Below the pieces are notes generated by a model, which was not told the origin of the DNA, made no database searches, and saw nothing but the letters and a program-made list of their open reading frames with translations. A program made the position numbers and the translations under genes. A stretch of 64,000 nucleotides of DNA from CAWALV01 sp963782965. Its GTDB lineage: Bacteria > Actinomycetota > Actinomycetes > Acidothermales > Acidothermaceae. Below are positions 57,808 to 64,000 of this stretch, piece after piece; positions within the stretch are counted from its first letter, which is position 1; every line of letters starts with the position of its first letter. The stretch lies in contig CAWALV010000002.1 in the NCBI GenBank assembly GCA_963782965.1, positions 868,001-932,000 on the forward strand. The letters run 5' to 3'.

Positions 57808-58139
57808 CTGTCGGCGTCGTCCGACTCCTGCTGTTCGGCCGCGTCGGCGAAGCCGTCGACGAAGCCCTGCGCATAGTCCCAGCTCACGTAGCTCGTCGGG
57901 TCGGGGTCGAAGGCGGGCTCGTGCACGCGGGTGCTGCCGACGTCCAGGAGGTAGCGCAAGTTGGCCCGCAGGAGTTCCCACTCGAAATAGTGCGCGGCCT
58001 CGCACTCGCTGCATTCGACGACGAGCCCCATGACGCCGCGCGGCTCCAGCAGGGTCTGGAAGAGTTCCAGTTCCTCGAGATCGGCCAGGACGTCTTCGCG
58101 GTCGTCGGGCGAAAGCGGCTCGCTGCTCCCCTCGTGCAT
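57804..58139 (-). CDS. DUF5319 family protein
   Basis: A 111-residue actinobacterial protein related to mycobacterial Rv3412, also next to guaB. The conserved part reads DLEELELFQTLLEPRGVMGLVVECSECEAAHYFEWELLRANLRYLL then HEPAFDPDPTSYVSWDYAQGFVDG. The CxxC plus His could bind a metal, but function is unknown. A TACGCT -10 box (reverse strand, 58146-58151) ends 6 bp before the ATG at 58139 and there is no ribosome binding site, so the mRNA may be leaderless. Confidence 0.85.
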   Translation of the reverse strand: MHEGSSEPLSPDDREDVLADLEELELFQTLLEPRGVMGLVVECSECEAAHYFEWELLRANLRYLLDVGSTRVHEPAFDPDPTSYVSWDYAQGFVDGFADAAEQQESDDADS

Positions 58140-58145
58140 ACCGGG

Positions 58146-58175
58146 AGCGTAGTGGCGAGGCCGGTAGGATGTCCT
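58146..58175 (-). promoter_or_regulatory. Promoter for the DUF5319 gene (leaderless)
   Basis: On the minus strand AGGACA (58175-58170) and TACGCT (58151-58146) are 18 bp apart; transcription would begin at or next to the ATG at 58139. On the plus strand TAGGAT at 58165-58170 is a candidate -10 for guaB without a matching -35, so the two promoters overlap in 64 bp. Confidence 0.5.
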
Positions 58176-58203
58176 TTCGGCTGGTCGACCCGAGAGGTCT
58201 CCC

Positions 58204-59709
58204 GTGATCGCATCCCCTGGTTCCGCCGAGCTGCCGGAGAAGTTCGCCACGCTCGGGCTCACCTACGACGACGTGTTGCTGCTTCCTGCAGCCTCCGACG
58301 TGATTCCGAGCGCCGTCGATACCGCCACGAAGATCACTCGCAACATCTCGCTGCAGGTGCCGCTGGTCTCGAGCGCGATGGACACCGTCACCGAGGCGCG
58401 GATGGCGATCGCCATGGCCCGCCAGGGCGGCGTCGGCGTCCTGCACCGCAACCTTTCGATCGACGAGCAAGCCGCGCAGGTCGACCTGGTGAAGCGGTCC
58501 GAAGCCGGCATGATCACCAATCCGGTGACGTGCTCGCCGAGTGACACCCTGGCCGAGGTCGACCGGCTCTGCGCGCACTACCGCATCTCCGGGCTGCCCG
58601 TCGTCGAGGACGCCGGCGTGCTGGTCGGCATCGTCACCAACCGCGACATCCGCTTCGAGACCGACCTCAGCCGGCCGGTCCGCGACGTCATGACGAAGAT
58701 GCCGCTCGTCACCGCCCCGGTGGGGGTGGACGACGACCAGGCGCTGCACCTGCTGCGCACCAACAAGATCGAGAAGTTGCCGCTCGTCGACGAGCACGGC
58801 CGCCTGCGCGGTCTCATCACCGTCAAGGACTTCACCAAGCGCGAGCAGTTCCCGCTCGCCAGCAAGGACCCCGCCGGCCGGCTCCTCGTCGCTGCGGCGG
58901 TCGGCGTCGGCGACGAGTCGTACAAGCGGGCCCGTGCACTGGTCGACGCCGGTGTCGACGTCCTCGTCGTCGACACCGCCCACGGGCACTCGCGGGCGGT
59001 CCTGGACATGGTGGCGCGCCTCAAGCACGACGTCACGCTCGACGTCATCGGCGGCAACATCGCCACCCGCGAAGGTGCTCAGGCGATGATCGACGCGGGC
59101 GCGGACGGCGTGAAGGTCGGCGTCGGGCCGGGCTCCATCTGCACGACACGCGTGGTCACCGGCGTCGGCGTGCCACAGGTGACGGCCATCTACGACGCTG
59201 CGCAGGTGTGCCGCGCGGCCGGCGTTCCGGTCATCGGCGACGGCGGTCTGCAGTTCTCCGGCGACATCGCGAAAGCGATCGCTGCGGGTGCCGACGCCGT
59301 CATGCTCGGCAGCCTGCTGGCCGGAGTCGAGGAGAGCCCGGGCGAGCTCATCTTCATCAACGGCAAGCAGTACAAGACCTATCGCGGTATGGGTTCGCTC
59401 GGTGCCATGCAGTCGCGCGGAGAGGCCCGTTCGTACTCCAAGGACCGGTATTTCCAGGACGACGTCCTCTCCGACGACAAGCTGGTGCCGGAAGGCGTCG
59501 AGGGGCAGGTGCCCTACCGCGGGCCGCTGTCCGCCGTCGTCCATCAACTGATCGGTGGTGTGCGGTCGGCGATGGGGTACTGCGGTGCCGCCGACATCGC
59601 CGCGCTCCAGCATGCCAAGCTCGTGAGGATCACCGCGGCCGGTTTGAAGGAGTCACATCCGCACGACGTGCAGATGACGGCCGAAGCGCCCAACTATCAC
59701 TCGCGCTAG
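58204..59709 (+). CDS. guaB: Inosine-5'-monophosphate dehydrogenase
   Basis: A 501-residue enzyme for IMP to XMP, the first step to GMP. The catalytic loop is GPGSICTTR with nucleophile Cys313. Two CBS domains occupy roughly residues 100-215 (MITNPVTCSPSDTLAEV, then VRDVMTKMPLVTAPVG). GDGGLQFSGDIAKAIAAGADAVMLGSLLAG and the flap YRGMGSLGAMQSRGEARSYSKDRY follow. GTG 58204 after GAGAGG. guaB3 begins 24 bp later, as in mycobacteria. Confidence 0.97.
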   Translation: MIASPGSAELPEKFATLGLTYDDVLLLPAASDVIPSAVDTATKITRNISLQVPLVSSAMDTVTEARMAIAMARQGGVGVLHRNLSIDEQAAQVDLVKRSEAGMITNPVTCSPSDTLAEVDRLCAHYRISGLPVVEDAGVLVGIVTNRDIRFETDLSRPVRDVMTKMPLVTAPVGVDDDQALHLLRTNKIEKLPLVDEHGRLRGLITVKDFTKREQFPLASKDPAGRLLVAAAVGVGDESYKRARALVDAGVDVLVVDTAHGHSRAVLDMVARLKHDVTLDVIGGNIATREGAQAMIDAGADGVKVGVGPGSICTTRVVTGVGVPQVTAIYDAAQVCRAAGVPVIGDGGLQFSGDIAKAIAAGADAVMLGSLLAGVEESPGELIFINGKQYKTYRGMGSLGAMQSRGEARSYSKDRYFQDDVLSDDKLVPEGVEGQVPYRGPLSAVVHQLIGGVRSAMGYCGAADIAALQHAKLVRITAAGLKESHPHDVQMTAEAPNYHSR

Positions 59710-59733
59710 ACGCATCCGAAAGAGGCTTCCTTC

Positions 59734-60843
59734 GTGACCGACGTGCAGATCGGCATGGGCAAGAACGGCCGCCGGGCATACGGCTTCGACGACATCGCGA
59801 TCGTCCCGTCGCGGCGCACCCGCGACCCCGAACAGGTGTCCGTTGCCTGGCAGATCGACGCCTACCGGTTCGAGGCGCCCATTCTGTCCAGCGCCATGGA
59901 CAGCGTCGCCTCGCCCGAGACTGCTGTCGCCATCGGCAAGCTCGGTGGCCTCGGCGTGCTCGACCTCGAAGGCCTGTGGACCCGCTACGACGACCCGCAG
60001 CCCCTGCTCGACGAAGTGGCCGAGCTGCCCGAGGGTGACGTCGTGCGGCGGCTTCGCGAGATTTACGCCGAACCCATCAAGGAAGAGTTGATCGGTGCGC
60101 GGATCAAGGAGATCCGCGACGCGGGCGTCGTCACGGCAGGCGCACTCACGCCGCAACGAACCGTGGAGTTCCACAAGGCGGTTCTCGAGGCCGGAGTCGA
60201 CATCTTCGTCATCCGTGGCGCGACCGTCTCGGCCGAACACGTGTCGTCGCGAGTGGAGCCGCTGAACCTGAAGAAGTTCATCTACGAACTCGACGTGCCG
60301 GTCATCGTCGGCGGCTCCTACACCTACCAGTCGGTCCTGCACCTGATGCGCACCGGCGCGGCCGGAGTTCTCGTCGGCGTCGGCGGGGGTGCCGCGCACA
60401 CGACTCGCTCCGTGCTCGGTACCGGCGTCCCGATGGCGACGGTCGTCGCCGATGCGGCCGCAGCGCGTCGGGACTACCTCGACGAATCCGGTGGGCGCTA
60501 CGTCCATGTCATCGCCGACGGCGCGATGCGCACCGGTGGCGACATCGCAAAGGCGATCGCCTGTGGTGCCGACGCCGTCATGATCGGTTTACCGCTGGCG
60601 CGCGCGGCCGAAGCGCCGGGCAAAGGCTGGCACTGGGGCGCGGAGGCCCGCCACCCCGAACTCCCGCGCGGCGTGCGCTACGAAGCAGGGACGGCGGGCA
60701 GCCTCCGCGAGATCCTGTACGGACCGGCGAACGACGCCGAGGGTACGACGAACCTTGTCGGCGCGCTGCGCAAGTCGTTGGCCACCTGTGGTTACAGCGA
60801 TTTGAAGGAGTTCCAGCGGGTCGAGGTCGTCGTTACCGGCTAA
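59734..60843 (+). CDS. guaB3: GuaB3 family IMP dehydrogenase-related protein
   Basis: A 369-residue TIM-barrel protein homologous to IMPDH but lacking CBS domains. PILSSAMDSVASPETAVAIGKLGGLGVLDLEG and VIADGAMRTGGDIAKAIACGADAVMIG are family landmarks. The loop that holds the catalytic Cys in IMPDH (GPGSICTTR) reads GGGAAHTTR here, with His222 in the Cys place, so ordinary IMPDH chemistry is not expected. Conserved beside guaB in actinobacteria; its reaction is not established by this sequence. Confidence 0.9.
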   Translation: MTDVQIGMGKNGRRAYGFDDIAIVPSRRTRDPEQVSVAWQIDAYRFEAPILSSAMDSVASPETAVAIGKLGGLGVLDLEGLWTRYDDPQPLLDEVAELPEGDVVRRLREIYAEPIKEELIGARIKEIRDAGVVTAGALTPQRTVEFHKAVLEAGVDIFVIRGATVSAEHVSSRVEPLNLKKFIYELDVPVIVGGSYTYQSVLHLMRTGAAGVLVGVGGGAAHTTRSVLGTGVPMATVVADAAAARRDYLDESGGRYVHVIADGAMRTGGDIAKAIACGADAVMIGLPLARAAEAPGKGWHWGAEARHPELPRGVRYEAGTAGSLREILYGPANDAEGTTNLVGALRKSLATCGYSDLKEFQRVEVVVTG

Positions 60844-60849
60844 GGCGCG

Positions 60850-61101
60850 CTACGACCCCTCCTGCACGACGAAGATCTCGTCGGCGACCAGACCGTGCGC
60901 CTCGCGATGAACGGTGTTGGCAGCCTCCGACGTCGGTGCCTCGACCAGGCAGAAGATCTTGCCTGTGTCTTCGCTGACCCAGTAGCGCAGGTAGTTCACG
61001 TCGTGGTCGCCCTGCTTCTCCAGGTCGGCGAGGTGCGCCTTCGCGACGTCGTCGACGGTCACGCCGCCGGCGATATTGTGGACGTCCATATAGAGCGGCA
61101 T
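60850..61101 (-). CDS. DUF4242 family protein (SCO4226-like, nickel-binding)
   Basis: An 83-residue protein starting PLYMDVHNIAGGVTVDDVAKAH and containing NYLRYWVSEDTGKIFCLVEAPTSEAANTVHREAHG. The pattern matches the DUF4242 ferredoxin-like fold of Streptomyces SCO4226, a nickel-binding protein. The His residues needed are present (VHNI, VHREAHG). Convergent with guaB3, 6 bp apart. Confidence 0.85.
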   Translation of the reverse strand: MPLYMDVHNIAGGVTVDDVAKAHLADLEKQGDHDVNYLRYWVSEDTGKIFCLVEAPTSEAANTVHREAHGLVADEIFVVQEGS

Positions 61102-61188
61102 CGTGTCGATCCCCTTCGTCTGCGTCGGACTCTCCGACGCACACGACGCTACGAAGCGACAGTTGCCAGCGACGAGGGGGAACGCCCC

Positions 61189-63798
61189 CTAAATCGCGAC
61201 GCGCGGGCCCCTATGTTGCGCTGCCCGATCGACGGCGCGATGTTGCGCTATCCGCGCGGCGTCGCGACGCGATGTGACGCCGAGCTTGGACAGAACGGCC
61301 GAAACGTGGTGTTCTGCGGTCTTCTCGGCGATGACAAGCGCGTCGGCGATCTCGGTGTTCGTCAGGCCTTCGGCCAAGAGGTCGAAGACCTCGCGCTCGC
61401 GTCTCGTCAGTCCGAAATGGTCGGCCCGCGTCTGCGGGCGCCGGCCGCGCGGCACGGCGGTGATCCCGAGCGTGCGCATCCGCTCCTGCGCGCGGGCGAG
61501 GGCGGCCGACGCGCCCAGCCGGTCGAAGATGTCGGCAGCACGGCGAAGCGGCGCTTCGTCGTCGGCGTCGAGCAACGCGAGCGCGGCGGAGTACTCGCAG
61601 CCGCGCTCCTCCCACCACGAGGCCGCGGCCGCCCAGTCACCGGCCAACCGCAGCGCGTACGGTTCTGCGACCCGGCTCACCGTCACGTCTTCGACGCTGC
61701 ACGCCCGCGCCCACACCGCATAAGCGCCCTGCAGGAACGGGTCGGCGTCGAGCACCGGCTTGGCGAGTGCCGCGACTTCGGCCCGGAGCCCGTCGTCGTC
61801 GCCGGCGAGCCAGCACACCTCCGCTCGCCCGACCCGGACGTCGGCCTCGCATCCGTTGTGCTCGTTGGAAAGCGCGAGCGACAGCGTCTCGTCCAAGTGG
61901 GCCATGGCCCCGGGCTCACCTCGCCGAGCCCGCACGAGTGCCCTGGCCATCAACGGGTCGAACCGGTTGAACGGTGAGAGTTCTCGCAGGTCGAGCTCGT
62001 CGCGGCAGATCCGTTCGACGTCGTCCCACCGGCCGAGCAGGCTGTAGATCCGAGCTGCGTCGCCGCGCAAGCAGTTGGCCCAGCTGCGCAACTCGTGCTC
62101 GTCGCAGTAGGCGAGCCCTCGCGCGAGGTAGCTCTCCGCCTCCGAGAAGCGGCAGGTCGTGGTGGCGACCGCGACGAGGTTCGCGTACGCGCGGGCGACG
62201 GCCTCCTCACAGTTGTTCTCGAGAGCGATGTCGAGCGCCGTCAACAGGATGGGCTCGCCGTCCTCCCCGCGATTGTTGCGCGCGCAGGCCTCGCTGTTGA
62301 GGGCATCGCTGAGCAGGGCGGCGTCCTGGGTGTCGCGGGCGATGCTTTGTGCCGCGAGGGCGAACTCCACCGAGTCGTTCGGGCGTCGGATCATCCGCAT
62401 GCCGGCAAGGTTCGCGTAGGCCCAGCCCAGCTGCGCCGACGGCCCGTACGGGTCGAGCAGGTCGACCGCCTGCCGTGCCAGCGCGTCGGCCTCCGGTCCG
62501 CGGCAGAGGCGGAACAGGACACGTGAGAGGAGGCGCAGCGCGTCGGCCAGCTCGACCGGATCGCCGATCTGCTGCCACAAGTCGACCGCGGCCCGCCTGT
62601 TCGTTGCCGCCTCCTGCCATCGTTCGACGCAGCCCAGCTCGGTCGCCAGAGCACTGTGCAACTGCGCTCGCTCGCGCAGGTCGAGGCGGTCGGCGAACCG
62701 GGCTGCCCGGCGCAACTGCGCGGCCGCCTCTCGGTGGGCGGCAAGCTCAGCGGCCCGGTGCCCCGCGCGCCGGGCGTGACGCAGCACCGCGTCGGCGTCG
62801 CCCGCGGCTTCTGCGTGGTGTGCCAGCCGGGCGTCGTCCGTGCTGCCGGCGGCGACCAGTGCGTCGAGTATCCGCGCGTGCAGCGGCTGGCGGCGATGCG
62901 CGGGGACGGCCTCGTCGATCGCGATCCGCGCGATCTCGTGACGGAACCGGAAGTGGTCGTGCTCCGACACCAGGACGCCCGCGCCGAGGCACCCGTCGAC
63001 CGCTTCGACGTCGGTTGCGGCCACCCGGCGCAGCAGCGGCACTGCGACGTTCGGTCCGATGAGCGCGGCCGCGTCGAGAACTCGCCGAGCCGCGGGCGAC
63101 AGGCGGGCGATCCGGGCGAGGACGGCTTCCCGCGCGGACGCAGGCACGTTCGCGCTGCCCAGCTCGAGGACGACCGCGACGTAGAACGGGTTGCCCCCGG
63201 TCAGCGCGTAGAGCTGGTCGGCGGGCAGGTTCCTGGCCTGCGCAAGGTGGTCGACGGCAGCCGCTGACAGCCGTGGCAGCGTTACGCGACGTACCGCCCG
63301 GCGAGTGACCAGCTCGCCGAGCGCGATCCGCAGCGGATGGTCGGGCGCCAGCCCGTCGTCGCGATACGTGACGAGCAGCAGGGTCTGAGTGTCACGCAGT
63401 CGCGCGGCGAGGAACTGCAACAGATCGAGGGTCGCCTCGTCTGCCCAATGCACGTCTTCGACCACGACGACGGTCGGGCCGTGGGCGGCGAGGTCTTCCA
63501 GAAGCAGCCGGAAAAGGCGGTCGCGCGGCGCGTCGTCGCGGCAGGCGGCGAGCAGTGCACCCCCGAGCTGTTGGGCGAGGTCGAAGAGGGGCTCGAGGGG
63601 ACGCGGGGTGAACGAACCGTCGCACGCCCCCCACAACCATCGCGAACCGGGCAGCCGGGTGCGCGCGGCTTCGAGCAGTGCCGTCTTCCCGACACCTGCT
63701 TCCCCGGCCACCAGGACCAGCCGCGGGTCGCCGGAAATCGCCTCCGCGGCGTATTCGTCGAGCAGGTCGAGGAACGCATCGCGCTCGAGCAGTTCCAC
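61189..63798 (-). CDS. LuxR-family transcriptional regulator with AAA ATPase and helical repeats (LAL type)
   Basis: An 869-residue large ATP-binding regulator. Walker A GEAGVGKT is at residues 32-39 and Walker B TVVVVEDVHWAD at about 109-120. A long TPR-like region covers roughly 300-780 (repeated AAxxLR and Leu/Ala-rich helices). The C-terminal LuxR HTH reads LTRREREVFDLLAEGLTNTE then IADALVIAEKTAEHHVSAVLSKLG. The start GTG at 63798 is 15 bp after the murA-like stop, so it may be co-transcribed with it. The target genes and inducer are unknown; maltose or antibiotic-type control is common in this class. Confidence 0.88.
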   Translation of the reverse strand: MELLERDAFLDLLDEYAAEAISGDPRLVLVAGEAGVGKTALLEAARTRLPGSRWLWGACDGSFTPRPLEPLFDLAQQLGGALLAACRDDAPRDRLFRLLLEDLAAHGPTVVVVEDVHWADEATLDLLQFLAARLRDTQTLLLVTYRDDGLAPDHPLRIALGELVTRRAVRRVTLPRLSAAAVDHLAQARNLPADQLYALTGGNPFYVAVVLELGSANVPASAREAVLARIARLSPAARRVLDAAALIGPNVAVPLLRRVAATDVEAVDGCLGAGVLVSEHDHFRFRHEIARIAIDEAVPAHRRQPLHARILDALVAAGSTDDARLAHHAEAAGDADAVLRHARRAGHRAAELAAHREAAAQLRRAARFADRLDLRERAQLHSALATELGCVERWQEAATNRRAAVDLWQQIGDPVELADALRLLSRVLFRLCRGPEADALARQAVDLLDPYGPSAQLGWAYANLAGMRMIRRPNDSVEFALAAQSIARDTQDAALLSDALNSEACARNNRGEDGEPILLTALDIALENNCEEAVARAYANLVAVATTTCRFSEAESYLARGLAYCDEHELRSWANCLRGDAARIYSLLGRWDDVERICRDELDLRELSPFNRFDPLMARALVRARRGEPGAMAHLDETLSLALSNEHNGCEADVRVGRAEVCWLAGDDDGLRAEVAALAKPVLDADPFLQGAYAVWARACSVEDVTVSRVAEPYALRLAGDWAAAASWWEERGCEYSAALALLDADDEAPLRRAADIFDRLGASAALARAQERMRTLGITAVPRGRRPQTRADHFGLTRREREVFDLLAEGLTNTEIADALVIAEKTAEHHVSAVLSKLGVTSRRDAARIAQHRAVDRAAQHRGPRVAI

Positions 63799-63813
63799 GA
63801 AGCAATCCTGGAC

Positions 63814-64000
63814 TCAGGCCACCCGGATGTTCAAGCCGAGCGCCCGGAGTTGTTCTTCCGGGCGGTGGTAGCCGCGCTGGAGGTGATGGACGCCGGTGAG
63901 CACCGACTCGCCGTCCGCGACCGCGGCCGCGATGACGCTGGAGAAGCCGGCGCGCACGTCGGGGATCTCCACGTGCGCCCCACGCAGCTTCGACACGCCT
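63814..64000 (-). CDS. UDP-N-acetylglucosamine 1-carboxyvinyltransferase (MurA-type), 3' end only
   Basis: Only the last 61 or so codons lie in the window; the 5' part is beyond 64000. KLRGAHVEIPDVRAGFSSVIAAAV and VLTGVHHLQRGYHRPEEQLRALGLNIRVA match the C-terminus of MurA, the first committed step of peptidoglycan synthesis. The D-[VI]-R-A-G segment holds the usual substrate-contact residues. Whether this is the main MurA or a second copy cannot be told. The frame from 63996 downward is not a full gene. Confidence 0.8.
   Translation of the reverse strand, partial: GVSKLRGAHVEIPDVRAGFSSVIAAAVADGESVLTGVHHLQRGYHRPEEQLRALGLNIRVA

Noticed and set aside
57001..59613. An 870-codon open frame antisense to the regulator and guaB
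   Set aside because: It crosses several real genes and has no recognisable domain.

Overview
This window is a high-GC actinobacterial chromosome segment. GTG and TTG starts are frequent, genes are tightly overlapped, zinc-type (C+) forms of S14, S4 and L36 are present, and gene order matches that of other Actinomycetia. Examples are aspC, tRNA-Trp, secE, nusG, rplKA, rplJL, rpoBC, rpsLG, fusA, tuf and the S10/spc/alpha super-cluster; then rplM-rpsI, glmM/glmS, nnr-alr, tsaEBD, groES-groEL1, a BldM-like regulator, guaB and guaB3. I cannot name the genus. I see no mobile element, phage gene, CRISPR array or integrated island.

Layout. 1-5322: the 5' part of an aminotransferase on the minus strand, tRNA-Trp, the secretion and antitermination genes secE and nusG, and the stalk-region ribosomal proteins. 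rplJL has its own promoter and an L10-type attenuator leader. 5323-13149: rpoB and rpoC behind a clear promoter. 13150-17860: the str cluster rpsL-rpsG-fusA-tuf, with a long leader and a strong hairpin at its end. 17937-36117: an almost unbroken run of 32 genes from rpsJ to truA. It holds nearly all S10, spc and alpha operon proteins plus secY, adk, map, infA and rpoA. 36080-37354: an MFS permease on the minus strand. 37531-39966: rplM, rpsI and glmM. 39963-43432: two translationally coupled ABC ATPase/permease pairs on the minus strand. 43462-52269: glmS, a bifunctional NAD(P)HX repair enzyme, an MBL hydrolase (minus), then the coupled set alr, family 4 uracil-DNA glycosylase, tsaE, tsaB, rimI, tsaD and a small monooxygenase-like protein. 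52322-53563: a THUMP-like methyltransferase (minus). 53580-55940: groES-groEL under a CIRCE operator that overlaps the promoter. 56106-60843: an unknown helical-repeat protein, a BldM-like response regulator, a DUF5319 protein (minus), guaB and guaB3. 60850-64000: a small DUF4242 protein, a large LuxR-family ATPase regulator and the end of a murA-type gene, all on the minus strand.

How it works together. Most of the window builds the transcription and translation machinery, with protein export (SecE, SecY, methionine aminopeptidase), nucleotide supply (Adk, GuaB), cell-wall amino-sugar and D-alanine supply (GlmS, GlmM, Alr, MurA-like) and tRNA t6A modification (TsaE/B/D). Control is visible at several leaders: promoters with TTGAC-type -35 boxes and TANNNT -10 boxes at 16-18 bp, the L10 attenuator, and CIRCE.

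The gene content is conventional and I do not see a convincing undescribed multi-gene system. The more unusual signals are a 14-codon ORF exactly bridging rplR and rpsE, a GuaB3 whose catalytic-Cys position is His, two palindromes sharing a core sequence at cluster ends, short tandem repeats in several leaders (infA, groES, rpsL, adk-map), and long low-complexity tails on several ribosomal proteins.
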